Positions 54,101-61,141 of a DNA stretch of 64,000 nucleotides are shown here, piece by piece. A program made the translations under genes and the position numbers. The stretch's first letter is position 1; the number at the start of each line of letters is the position of its first letter. This DNA is from Cloacibacterium normanense. Lineage in GTDB: Bacteria; Bacteroidota; Bacteroidia; Flavobacteriales; Weeksellaceae. Under the pieces are notes generated by a model that worked only from the letters and a program-made list of their open reading frames with translations, made no database searches and was not told where the DNA came from. The stretch covers positions 456,179 to 520,178 of the forward strand of contig NZ_PTPZ01000002.1 in the NCBI RefSeq assembly GCF_002943105.1. The letters run 5' to 3'.

Positions 54101-54251
54101 CATAGACTGCATCGGGAGAAATTCTTTTAATTTTATTTAGGATATCCGGATGAAAATCAAAATCATAAGAGCCATCCTGTTCATTTTTATAAAAAACAGT
54201 ATTTTCCAAGTTTAACTTAATCAGAAGTTTATGTAGTTCAGAATTTTTCAC
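51186..54251 (-). CDS. Large N6-adenine methyltransferase-like protein with pseudo-nuclease N-terminus
   Basis: A 1021-residue protein with the class I methyltransferase core of Eco57I-type enzymes: the SAM-binding motif VAVGSGIFLVQSL near residue 350 and the catalytic FILGNPPWKS near 457. The N-terminus has the layout of a PD-(D/E)XK nuclease, SPDAVYVFNNQPLLLFFDLT (Asp47, Asp62), but the usual ExK is replaced by DLT, so cleavage is unlikely. The middle and C-terminal half look like a target-recognition region (RGRDKNIFL, ISGAWGVATRPAIRF). The start is a GTG. With the nuclease-like gene downstream it would form a restriction or other defence pair. BREX PglX and type IIG enzymes are related alternatives. 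Confidence 0.75.
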   Translation of the reverse strand: MKNSELHKLLIKLNLENTVFYKNEQDGSYDFDFHPDILNKIKRISPDAVYVFNNQPLLLFFDLTNSDDLNKESEIHKKVWSFDNSPIVFILKDKDISIYNALNYIKNKDGRGGYLQEVEISDEERDEKFSFWSLQSGETWAWFQDEYLSKKNENQTRVNQRLFQNIKDVRNYLTDKTKSNFLDEKSANSLILRLIFIRYLIDRGIKIDEAYISGESLNEKRKNFILLISEPEKLNQLFERLNDNFNGVLFKETDIKLNQIQANYLADVFKGELEQQGSLFEGSFFEIFDFSIIPVEVISGIYESLIDDETKDLDSAVYTPSFLVDYILSDTVDKYLNQNNVSECKIFEVAVGSGIFLVQSLRRMIEKEIELNGDSNKNEFSNKIREIAKNNLFGIDINEEALKVTCFSIYIALLDYQQPKDIDKYPFPNLLGTNLFKANFFDKSHDFNKVIKNNPPKFILGNPPWKSKKEDVVHVKWLKDNKKTVGRFEIAQSFLLRAKDFMSDETQSALIVTSTIFYNVSQKTKGFKKDFLTTFCVEKFFDLSPVRRLIFEKKNSPASIVYFRLSKDNDCQKNIINHQSVKFNRFIKYFKMLVIERFDQKALPQKYFLENDWMFKVALYGSYLDFNFLKVLPQKNIGSIINNNTIYKGAGIERGKDPNFFPELIGMKILENSQIEQGYTNTKNYKSLNKEDVYLSRGRDKNIFLGNKVLFKEQALNESEPLISFSSEDFVFRKGVFSISSKTENIILLLYSLLKSDLSQYFLFLISGAWGVATRPAIRFDEELLRMPLLDFDKSVLEKLVNNAKSIIEYYATFYDKFNLGKPSVNHFLLQKNNQIINDSYGVKDYEKDLIDYALNVSRYQFQQSKQHLVTNFNDSDHRNQKQVLEKYADVYIKEFEEIYYDEFVKVEIFTMRHFIAMNFIITDKKPKEKISYPKNTDEKDVLEKLANNLTIERITDTSDPSKNLYIQKDIKGFESDSFYIIKPNEYKCWHRAMAWYDVAEFKQAIQEAELKRLNNISAND

Positions 54252-54324
54252 CTTATTGCAAAGTTACAATAAAATATAATTCTTGCCGATTAAAAAACAT
54301 TACCAAATCCCCTTGTCCCAATAT

Positions 54325-55593
54325 TTAAATTATTAAATCAAATTTCTCCATTGCGGTTGCTTTTATTTCATCAGCAATATCTATATAGGGTTTCATGGCG
54401 CTGTAATCACTATGTCCAGTCCACTTCATTACTACTTGCGGAGGAATCCCAAGTGATAATGCATTGCAAATAAATGTTCTTCTACCGCAGTGAGTTCCAA
54501 GTAAAGAATATTTCGGTAACACTTCGTCAATTCTTTTTTTTCCCATATAATAAGTCTGCGTAATAGGTTCATCAATTTCTACTAACTCTGCCAACTCCTT
54601 TAGGTAGTCATTCATTTTTTGATTGCTAATAACGGGTAAAGCTCTATTTTGCACAAAATCTTCATCTTTGTATTTTAACAAAATTTCACGACTATGCGCA
54701 TTAAGGTCGATTGTGAGATTATCAGATGTTTTTATAGAATTTATTTCAATGTGTTTTTCTTTGACGTCCGATTTCCGTAAATTAAAAACATCAGAATATC
54801 GCAGACCGGTAAAGCATTGAAATAAGAAAACGTCCCGAATTTTTTCAAGATGTTTTTTGTTTTCGGGAATTACATATTCACGAAATCTCTTCAATTCATC
54901 CTGTGAAAGAAAAATAACTTTTTTCGGAATGTTCTTTAGTTTTGGTTGAAATAGTTCGAAATAGGAATTTGTTTGATATCCTTTTCTTTTTGCCCATTTT
55001 AAAAACCACTTTAAAGACTTAAACTCTTTCAGAATAGTAGAGTTTTTATGATTTTTTGATTCCAAAAAATGTTGGAACTTGTTATAGCCCTCCTCATCCA
55101 AGTTGTCAAATTTTAAATTGGGATTAAATTCTGTTAACTTGTTTTTTAGCGTATTCATCTTCATCAAGGTTTTATCTTTCCAATATGAGTTTCTTGATTC
55201 TTCTTGAGTAAATAGGTCAAAAACATCAAAAAAAGACTTTTCTTCTACAATTTCAGTTTTCGAAGTTCTCCCAACTTCGCAATTAAAAGATTCACGGAAT
55301 TGTTTTGAGCATGGAGACATTACATCAACTTCAAATTTTTGAAAAGTTCTTTGACAAGCCGATTCAAATTCTTGAATTTTCCTGTTGATAATGCTTGCGA
55401 AAATTTTCTTATCGCCGTGAGTTGTATTGGCCTTACAGCGTTGTGTTTCCTTGCTCCATTTTTGTATTTCTACTCTATATCCCAAATTGAAAGCCACAAT
55501 ATTGCCATCCCACTTAATGCGATATCGCAGTTTTGCAGTAGGATTGTCTTTTTCCCTGTCAAGAAGAAATTGAGCGTGATACTTTATATTCAT
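54325..55593 (-). CDS. Tyrosine integrase of the element
   Basis: A 422-residue tyrosine recombinase of the phage integrase type. The N-terminal arm-binding region (residues 1-95) and the SAM-like core-binding domain (about 110-210) precede the catalytic domain. Catalytic residues are visible: Arg in FTGLRYSDVF near residue 262, His-x-x-Arg in THCGRRTFI near 377, the His in KWTGHSDY near 402 and the nucleophile Tyr in MKPYIDI near 410. It would join the att site in the tRNA gene with its copy on the circular form. It lies about 4 kb from the att site, with the restriction pair between, which is unusual, since integrases usually sit next to the att site. Confidence 0.92.
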   Translation of the reverse strand: MNIKYHAQFLLDREKDNPTAKLRYRIKWDGNIVAFNLGYRVEIQKWSKETQRCKANTTHGDKKIFASIINRKIQEFESACQRTFQKFEVDVMSPCSKQFRESFNCEVGRTSKTEIVEEKSFFDVFDLFTQEESRNSYWKDKTLMKMNTLKNKLTEFNPNLKFDNLDEEGYNKFQHFLESKNHKNSTILKEFKSLKWFLKWAKRKGYQTNSYFELFQPKLKNIPKKVIFLSQDELKRFREYVIPENKKHLEKIRDVFLFQCFTGLRYSDVFNLRKSDVKEKHIEINSIKTSDNLTIDLNAHSREILLKYKDEDFVQNRALPVISNQKMNDYLKELAELVEIDEPITQTYYMGKKRIDEVLPKYSLLGTHCGRRTFICNALSLGIPPQVVMKWTGHSDYSAMKPYIDIADEIKATAMEKFDLII

Positions 55594-55607
55594 ATTAGAA
55601 AAATTGA

Positions 55608-56297
55608 TTATCGATTTTCAATAGAACCCAATTTAAAGTCCCGTATTGACACTCCTTCTGCTTTTATAAAGTCATCTAAAGAGTATTTTAAAGTCTTTAT
55701 CAGTTGGTTGTCAGCATAAATATTTATTGTTTTGGACAAGGTTGGTAAAGTTGTTTGTTCTGAACTGTTTTTATGTGTGTAGATTTTTAAAGAAAAATAT
55801 AAAACAGGTTCGCGGGTTTCAAAAGATTCAATGGGCTTTAATGAGTTTGCTAATATTCCTGTTTCATTTCTATTACTTGTAAGCTCCTGGGAAATCTTCA
55901 TTAAGTCAGTGAAAGATGTATAATTAAACCCTCCTGCTTCATCTTTCCAATTGTTCGTTCCCATTGTATTTGTAACAACTGAAATATCCTTATCTCTCGT
56001 ATCAACAATCTGTTCTAAATTTCCATTATTCACTTTTACAATACGAAGCCATATATTTTGATTGTATTTCTCAATGTCCCCTTCGTTTATTATCTCAATT
56101 TTCAACTTTTTTTGAATTTTTATTAAATCTGCTTTTTCATCTTCTAATTTCTTATTTTCTTTTTCCTGATATTTTGAAAAAACCTTTTGTGCGATTTCTG
56201 CATCTCTACTTTTCCAATTATTCAAAGCATTTTTCTTCTGCTGAGCAATCACGATTCCCCCAAATAAAATAGCACTAATTATCAAAATCCTTTTCAT
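55608..56297 (-). CDS. Secreted protein of unknown function in the integrase-repressor operon
   Basis: A 229-residue protein with a signal peptide (MKRILIISAILFGGIVIAQ, cleavage near residue 19), then a lysine and glutamate rich helical segment that may form a coiled coil (residues 25-70), and a region with beta-strand-like alternation. No family was recognised. It starts 2 bases after the repressor gene ends and ends 14 bases before the integrase gene starts, so all three look like one operon. Export from the cell is likely, so a role on the recipient or surface is possible but not shown. Confidence 0.6.
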   Translation of the reverse strand: MKRILIISAILFGGIVIAQQKKNALNNWKSRDAEIAQKVFSKYQEKENKKLEDEKADLIKIQKKLKIEIINEGDIEKYNQNIWLRIVKVNNGNLEQIVDTRDKDISVVTNTMGTNNWKDEAGGFNYTSFTDLMKISQELTSNRNETGILANSLKPIESFETREPVLYFSLKIYTHKNSSEQTTLPTLSKTINIYADNQLIKTLKYSLDDFIKAEGVSIRDFKLGSIENR

Positions 56298-56299
56298 AG

Positions 56300-56749
56300 T
56301 TATTTTTTTAAAATTTCAAGAAGTATAGTAACCTGTCTCATGCTATCCGATAGTTGCTCTTGACTGGTTTTCAATCTTTCTGTTAGTTCTTTTTGTATTT
56401 CTTGATAGCCTTTTTGAAGTTCTATCATATTAGAAAACTCGCTATGCGAAATAGTAACATTTCCACTAATATTTCCATTAATGTTGCTGTTTACATTATT
56501 TCCTGAGCCATTATTATTAATGTTTTGGTTGTTGGTTTTTAGCATTTCACCTGATTCCGAAATAAACCACTCTGGATTCAAATCGGTATAAGTGTATAGT
56601 ATTTTTTCAATAGTATCTGAGTTGAGTCCCGAGTTGTTTTTTATAGCTCTGCCAATTAAACCAACAGACAAACCAGCTTCAACAGTGATTTTATTGGGGT
56701 TTAACCCTTTGTAGGTCATGTAACTTTGCAATCTTTCAGTTATAGTCAT
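56300..56749 (-). CDS. Phage-type helix-turn-helix repressor
   Basis: A 149-residue protein with an N-terminal HTH (residues 1-60: LQSYMTYKGLNPNKITVEAGLSVGLIGRAI) like phage and Bacteroidota ICE repressors, the segment LNPEWFISESGEMLK, a low-complexity asparagine and glycine linker, and a C-terminal coiled coil likely to mediate oligomerisation. The ATG at 56749 was chosen over a longer start. The gene diverges from the DUF3853 operon, with a 134-base AT-rich region of overlapping promoters in which it may act. It may hold the element in the integrated state. Confidence 0.85.
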   Translation of the reverse strand: MTITERLQSYMTYKGLNPNKITVEAGLSVGLIGRAIKNNSGLNSDTIEKILYTYTDLNPEWFISESGEMLKTNNQNINNNGSGNNVNSNINGNISGNVTISHSEFSNMIELQKGYQEIQKELTERLKTSQEQLSDSMRQVTILLEILKK

Positions 56750-56883
56750 CTTTAATTTTTTTTTTGTTTTTGAGATTAAAATATAGATATATTTCAATAT
56801 TTATTTTATATTTGCAATACAAATATAGTAAAATATATACAAATAAGTATTTTTTTAGAACAAATTACAATAAAAATTTCAAA
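56750..56883. promoter_or_regulatory. Divergent promoter region between repressor and DUF3853 operon
   Basis: The region is very AT-rich. TATATTTG (56807-56814) is the plus-strand -7 element for the DUF3853 operon, and AAATATAG/ATATATTT-type near-palindromes around 56780-56845 could be operator sites for the divergent repressor. I could not define a clear repeated operator. Confidence 0.45.
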
Positions 56884-57168
56884 ATGGAAGATTATAATAG
56901 ACCAATTTGGCAATTGACCATAGGTGAATTTGTGGAAATTTTAGATGCCAGAAAACAAGAATCATCAGAAAACCCCACACAAGAAAAGGTATTTAATGAA
57001 AAGTATGTTTACGGTCTTTCTGGATTAGCAAGAATATTGGGATGCTCTAAAAATCATGCAGGAAAATTGAAAAGTAAGGGAATTTTTGATGAAGCCATCA
57101 TTCAAAATGGGAGAAAAATTATCATTGATTCGGAAAAAGCATTAGAACTTTTTAAAGATAACAGCTGA
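56884..57168 (+). CDS. DUF3853 family protein, first copy
   Basis: A 94-residue protein with the DUF3853 layout. A PIWQLTIGEFVEILD start is followed by YVYGLSGLARILGCSKNHAGKLKSKGIFDEAIIQNGRKIIID, which reads like a winged-helix DNA-binding unit of the excisionase type. The last codon overlaps the start of the second copy by one base. Members of this family are common on Bacteroidota mobile elements, often near rep or excision genes; the role is not proven. The ATG at 56884 is used because it gives a complete domain right after the promoter. Confidence 0.75.
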   Translation: MEDYNRPIWQLTIGEFVEILDARKQESSENPTQEKVFNEKYVYGLSGLARILGCSKNHAGKLKSKGIFDEAIIQNGRKIIIDSEKALELFKDNS

Positions 57169-57419
57169 TGGAAAACATAACCCCACAAACACCTCTTTGC
57201 AATCTGACCGTAAAAGAATTTTTAGAGATATCTAAAAATTTAAATTCTGAAAATATGTATGAATACGGTTTAAAAGGTTTGGCAAAAATTCTGGGCTGTT
57301 CCATTTCAAAAGCATCCAAGATTAAATCTTCAGGAATTTTGGATGAAGCCATCATTCAGAAAGGAAACATCATCATCATCGACAAGAAAAAGGCTATAGA
57401 ACTTTTTGCAAGCAGTTAG
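57168..57419 (+). CDS. DUF3853 family protein, second copy
   Basis: An 83-residue paralogue of the upstream protein, sharing YGLKGLAKILGCSISKASKIKSSGILDEAIIQKG with about half identical positions. Its start overlaps the stop of the first copy (TGATG), so both are made together. The pair may bind as two half-sites or act against each other, for instance as excisionase and copy-control factor. It precedes the winged-helix gene by two bases. Confidence 0.75.
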   Translation: MENITPQTPLCNLTVKEFLEISKNLNSENMYEYGLKGLAKILGCSISKASKIKSSGILDEAIIQKGNIIIIDKKKAIELFASS

Positions 57420-57421
57420 AA

Positions 57422-58132
57422 ATGTATTACTTGGAACTTATCGACCGATTTTGGGACTTCAATCACAAGGCAAGACTTGGCTCTTCGGCAATTTCGCTCT
57501 ATCTGTACCTTTTGAAATTAGGAAAGGACAACGATAGTTATAAGGTCGTTATTTCCGATGTTGCACTCGGTAATGCATTGGGAATAACTAGAAAAACCGT
57601 AAAACCGACCAAAGATAAACTTCGCGAGTTGGGTCTTGTTGAATTTGAGTCCAAAAGTGGATTTCCTTGTAATTACAGAATTCTGTTAAATTACTTATCT
57701 GATATTCCCATACTGGAGAAAATAGAGAAGGAAAAAATCGAAAAAGTACCAAGTTTGGAAATTGTTGAAAAACATGAAACTTTAAAGAGAAGCGATTCGT
57801 CCAAGGAAGTTGTTCCCAAAATCAGTAAATCTAGTGATAAAGTTTCCATTACTGATACTTCCAAAAGCAGCAAGTCAAAAATTATTCCCGAATTGGAAGA
57901 ATTTATTCAGTTTGCAACAACTTTAGAGGATTATCAGCCTCTTTTGGACTCTGTAATTGAAGAAAAATATCATTCGTGGTTAGAAAACGACTGGCGGAAT
58001 AGTTCTGGAAGACCCATTTCCAACTGGAAATCCTCATTAAAAAGTATCCTGCCCTATTTGAAGAATAGTCAAAATGATGATACAGTTTCCGTCGATTCCA
58101 TTCCAAATATCAAACGACCGAAAACATCATGA
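57422..58132 (+). CDS. Winged-helix DNA-binding protein of the replication operon
   Basis: A 236-residue protein. The first 95 residues form a winged-helix-like domain (FWDFNHKARLGSSAISLYLYL, GNALGITRKTVKPTKDKLRELGLVEF). A serine and lysine rich linker follows, then a short C-terminal region with QPLLDSVIEEKYHSWLENDWR and SNWKSSLKSILPYLK that resembles the end of DnaD-like and other replication-related proteins of mobile elements. The start follows the second DUF3853 gene by two bases. A role in replication initiation or regulation is likely, but the family is not firmly known. Confidence 0.7.
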   Translation: MYYLELIDRFWDFNHKARLGSSAISLYLYLLKLGKDNDSYKVVISDVALGNALGITRKTVKPTKDKLRELGLVEFESKSGFPCNYRILLNYLSDIPILEKIEKEKIEKVPSLEIVEKHETLKRSDSSKEVVPKISKSSDKVSITDTSKSSKSKIIPELEEFIQFATTLEDYQPLLDSVIEEKYHSWLENDWRNSSGRPISNWKSSLKSILPYLKNSQNDDTVSVDSIPNIKRPKTS

Positions 58133-58183
58133 AATCAATAAAAAGTCGATTTCATTTCTAACAAATCGTAAAAACTTAAAACA

Positions 58184-58411
58184 ATGAAAATATCTGACTT
58201 AAAACCTGGTCAAAAAGTAACCATCAATAAAATATCTTACGAATATCTGGGTATCCAGAAAGTGAGGATCCCCAATATAGGAGAAGCCGAAAAAAGGGTG
58301 TTCAAAGCAACTGGTGTTGATTCCTACAAACACTACAATCTCATTGATGGAGACAAAACACTGAAAAGTGAGAAAATAAAACTAGTAAAGAAAACTGTTC
58401 GAACCAAATAA
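58184..58411 (+). CDS. Small conserved protein of unknown function
   Basis: A 75-residue basic protein starting MKISDLKPGQKVTINKISYEYLGIQ, which looks like a small beta-barrel. It lies between the winged-helix gene and rep in the same direction, so it belongs to the replication operon. No family recognised. Confidence 0.55.
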   Translation: MKISDLKPGQKVTINKISYEYLGIQKVRIPNIGEAEKRVFKATGVDSYKHYNLIDGDKTLKSEKIKLVKKTVRTK

Positions 58412-58420
58412 TTACCATCT

Positions 58421-58446
58421 GAAATCAGGAAATAAGAAATCAGGAA
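58421..58446 (+). repeat. Two direct repeats upstream of rep
   Basis: GAAATCAGGAA occurs at 58421-58431 and 58436-58446, 15 bases apart, ending 15 bases before the rep ATG. They may be operator sites for autoregulation of rep. Confidence 0.5.
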
Positions 58447-58461
58447 CATTAAGAATAGAAA

Positions 58462-59586
58462 ATGTCTTTATCTGAAAAAGATTTGCGCCATGTCCGAAAG
58501 AAGTTTGAGGACAAGGGAGAAAAAGTTCCCGACAAGATTCGGCTGGGAAACCATTTCGTGGACGACTTTATTTTTGATGACCAACAAGCGGCGGACATCC
58601 CAATCAATGCGCTTCGAGTCATTTTCAATATCGTTGCAATTATCGGCAATGAACAGTTTCGTCCCGAAGACCGTCCGAAGCAACTTTCCCTATTTGATGA
58701 AGAATTTGAAACAGAAAATAACATTTTCGCCTCCATCAAAATCCGGAACAGTAAAATTTCTCCGAGTGGTTCCACAAAGCAGGTTGTGGATGCCTATGAG
58801 TTTCTCGCCAAATTTAAGATGGGATGGTACAAATCGCTTAATTCAAAAGGGAAAGAAATCAAAACATTTGGCGGACTTATTTCTACGCCAACCTATGACC
58901 AAAGAGGTTTTACCACATTTCTAATTAGCAGTTACTGGCTGAAAAAATTATTGGTTATTCCCGAATATAATTATGTACTCTATCATCTGGTGTATAATAT
59001 CAGAAACAACAAACACATTATTTTCTCCATCTGGCTTTCAAAAATTCCCGAATCGGGAACAATGCTGAAGCTGGGTAATTTCAATAAAAAGTTTGGGTTA
59101 AATTATAAAAATACCAAAGATTTCTGCTTCAAATTTCTAAAGCCCATCAAAATCAATCTCGACAGATACAATAGTTTTTCTTTCCAATACAGGTATGAAA
59201 AGGATTCCATATTTATTGTTCCTATCTTAACCAAAGGATTTTCTCATCCATTTGAAGAAGCAAAAAAACTTATAGAATCAAACCAAGAGAATTTTAACCA
59301 AAGTCATAAAATTAACCGAAGATTGCTCTATTTCAAAAAACGATATAGATTAGACGAAGCCGAAACAGTCCAGTTTTTCCATCAATACGAAAATATACCG
59401 CAGACAAGGGAACTGATTGAAAGAGCCTTCAAGGAATTTATTAGGAACTGCAGAATGAGAAAGATAGCATCGACCGACTTTAAAGGTCAAAAATTTCTTA
59501 TTGAAATTCAGGCACACATCAAGCATTTGTATAGAAATACAAAAATGGGAGAAATATTCCCTAATGGCTATCCGATGATTGTCTGA
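58462..59586 (+). CDS. Plasmid-type replication initiator protein
   Basis: A 374-residue protein with two winged-helix-like halves, the Rep_3/RepB type of initiator that binds iterons. A basic N-terminus (LSEKDLRHVRKKFEDKG) is followed by the first winged helix (ILFNIVAIIGNEQ-like, VVDAYEFLAKF) and the second (GTMLKLGNFNKKFGLNY). It ends right before the first iteron at 59588. This fits a plasmid replicon in which Rep binds the repeats downstream of its gene. Its presence in an integrated element means the circular form could replicate by itself. Confidence 0.82.
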   Translation: MSLSEKDLRHVRKKFEDKGEKVPDKIRLGNHFVDDFIFDDQQAADIPINALRVIFNIVAIIGNEQFRPEDRPKQLSLFDEEFETENNIFASIKIRNSKISPSGSTKQVVDAYEFLAKFKMGWYKSLNSKGKEIKTFGGLISTPTYDQRGFTTFLISSYWLKKLLVIPEYNYVLYHLVYNIRNNKHIIFSIWLSKIPESGTMLKLGNFNKKFGLNYKNTKDFCFKFLKPIKINLDRYNSFSFQYRYEKDSIFIVPILTKGFSHPFEEAKKLIESNQENFNQSHKINRRLLYFKKRYRLDEAETVQFFHQYENIPQTRELIERAFKEFIRNCRMRKIASTDFKGQKFLIEIQAHIKHLYRNTKMGEIFPNGYPMIV

Positions 59587-59587
59587 T

Positions 59588-59870
59588 TTCGGAATTGCAC
59601 TCACCACCAATTCGGAATTGCACTCACTAAAGTTAAAGAAATGTTAAAAATGAACAAAATAACAGCATCGAATTCGGAATTGCACTCACCCGAAGATTTA
59701 GAAAACACAAAAATTGTGGATAACCTAGCTGTTTTGTGGATAACTACGGTTATCAGAATAAATGGAAAAATCGATTCGGAATTGCACTCACCCCAAAACA
59801 GGCTTTATTTCGGAATTGCACTCACCCAAATTTCGGAATTGAACTCACTAGTTTTCGGAATTGAACTCAC
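59588..59870 (+). repeat. Seven iterons of the replication origin
   Basis: The 17-bp unit TTCGGAATTGCACTCAC occurs exactly at 59588, 59611, 59673, 59775 and 59809, and with GAAC instead of GCAC at 59832 and 59854. The spacing between starts is 23, 62, 102, 34, 23 and 22 bases. They directly follow the rep gene, as in iteron plasmids. The 415 bases from 59587 to 60001 have no credible gene; an open frame over the iterons is just the repeat in translation. Confidence 0.9.
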
Positions 59871-59977
59871 CGAAAAACACCATTAAATCCTTTGTGGCAA
59901 AAGAAGAATGCCGTTTGCTAAAAGTAATATAAAAATAAATTAAAAGTCTTTTTTATTTAAAAGGGAAATGTGGATAA
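59715..59977 (+). promoter_or_regulatory. Three perfect DnaA boxes in the origin
   Basis: TGTGGATAA, the reverse complement of the consensus TTATCCACA, occurs at 59715-59723, 59735-59743 and 59969-59977, the first two between iterons 3 and 4. This is the pattern of a host DnaA-dependent plasmid origin. The AT-rich stretch around 59928-59967 could be the unwinding element. Confidence 0.8.
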
Positions 59978-60001
59978 GTAATTTGCATTAAAAGAAAAAA
60001 A

Positions 60002-60841
60002 ATGAATTGCGAAAAAGTCAAGCAAAACGTCGGAATTCGGGCGGTTTTGGAGTCGTTCGGGCTGTTTCCGGTCAAAGAAAATCCGAAAACTGCGTTTTAT
60101 TTTGCGTTGGACCGGGAGGAAAAAATTCCAAGTCTGGCGGTCGATTTTGTCAAAAACAAGGCGTTCGATTTTGGAAATGGAAAAAGTTACGATGTGATTT
60201 CAATTGTCCAACAGATAAAGAAATGTTCCGTTTCAGAAGCATTGAAATGCCTTTCAACATTGGATTTTAGAGTTCAAAATGAAATAAAATATCACGAAAC
60301 TACTGGTCAAACATGCAATCAGATTTTAGAAATCAAAGAAATCCAGCATCCTGCATTAATTCAGTATCTGAAGTCCCGAAGAGTTTTTGAGCAAAAGCAT
60401 AGGGTTAAGGAAATTCACTACGAATTGAAAGGAAGAAAATATTTCGGAATTGGATTTCAGAATAAGTCCGGAGGTTTTGAGATTCGCAATCCACAGTCAA
60501 AAATATGTTTGGGAAAAAAGGATGTGACGTTGATTGTTAATGATAACAATCTCAAGAACGAGATTCTCATATTTGAGGGCTTTTTCGATTATCTGACCTA
60601 CCGAAATTTAGACAAATCAGATAATTCAAACTGTGATTACTTGACTTTAAATTCAACTGCAATGTTTTTCAAGGTGGAAGAAAAACTGAAACAATATGAG
60701 AAAATTTCACTTTTTCTAGACAATGATAAGAATGGGAAATCGGTTAAATTAAAAATTAAAAGTCAATACAAAAATGTAGAGGATTGCTCTTTAATTTATC
60801 ATAATTTTAAGGACTTGAACGAGTGGTTTTGTAATATTTGA
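60002..60841 (+). CDS. Toprim/primase-like protein of a mobile element
   Basis: A 279-residue protein resembling mobilisable-element primases. The N-terminal part (AFYFALDREEKIPSLAVDF, KAFDFGNGKSYDVISIV) matches the CHC2-type zinc-binding primase region but lacks the usual cysteines, and the C-terminal part has toprim motifs, LIFEGFFDYLTY near residue 189 and SLFLDNDKNG near 236. It would prime lagging-strand synthesis of the element. The DNA of its first 130 bases is richer in G and C than the island around it. Confidence 0.75.
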   Translation: MNCEKVKQNVGIRAVLESFGLFPVKENPKTAFYFALDREEKIPSLAVDFVKNKAFDFGNGKSYDVISIVQQIKKCSVSEALKCLSTLDFRVQNEIKYHETTGQTCNQILEIKEIQHPALIQYLKSRRVFEQKHRVKEIHYELKGRKYFGIGFQNKSGGFEIRNPQSKICLGKKDVTLIVNDNNLKNEILIFEGFFDYLTYRNLDKSDNSNCDYLTLNSTAMFFKVEEKLKQYEKISLFLDNDKNGKSVKLKIKSQYKNVEDCSLIYHNFKDLNEWFCNI

Positions 60842-60923
60842 TCAGTTTAAATCATTGGAGAAACCATTTTCCAATGAATTTCCTTTAGTTTTCCATTAAC
60901 AACCACGTCCATTGATTAAGTTT

Positions 60924-60943
60924 CCCAACTGCGGTTGGGCTTT
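60924..60943 (+). terminator. Terminator after the primase-like gene
   Basis: CCCAAC (60924-60929) and GTTGGG (60934-60939) form a 6-bp stem with loop TGCG, followed by CTTTTA. It lies about 80 bases past the primase-like gene's stop and ends its transcript before the structured region. Confidence 0.65.
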
Positions 60944-60957
60944 TACGTTTGCAAATG

Positions 60958-61141
60958 TAGGACGGCACCACCCACACAAAAAAATCTTTTTGGGTTTCTA
61001 AAAAAATTCTTTCCACAAGCTCCAACAATTTTTCCAGACACTCCTAAATCCTTCGGACAAAAAGATTTCAAGCCCGATTCGGAATTTTCTGCCTTTATCC
61101 AGCGGAACCGAATCGGGTTTTGTATGGATGGTGCCGTCCTA
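60958..61141. repeat. 184-bp structured region bounded by near-perfect inverted repeats
   Basis: TAGGACGGCACCACCC (60958-60973) and GGATGGTGCCGTCCTA (61126-61141) are inverted copies with one mismatch in 16. Inside lies a second perfect 10-bp inverted repeat, CCCGATTCGG (61073-61082) and CCGAATCGGG (61108-61117), which shares GATTCGGAATT with the iterons. An 87-residue open frame crosses the whole region but its start sits inside a terminator and it is dominated by the repeats. The region could be an origin of transfer, a single-strand origin or a small mobile cassette. Confidence 0.7.

Noticed and set aside
59588..59870. CRISPR array
   Set aside because: The repeats are 17 bp with irregular spacing and lie after a rep gene with DnaA boxes; there are no cas genes.
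59641..59886. Open frame of 81 codons across the iterons
   Set aside because: Its repeated SELHSP-like peptides are just the iteron DNA translated; no start signal or domain.
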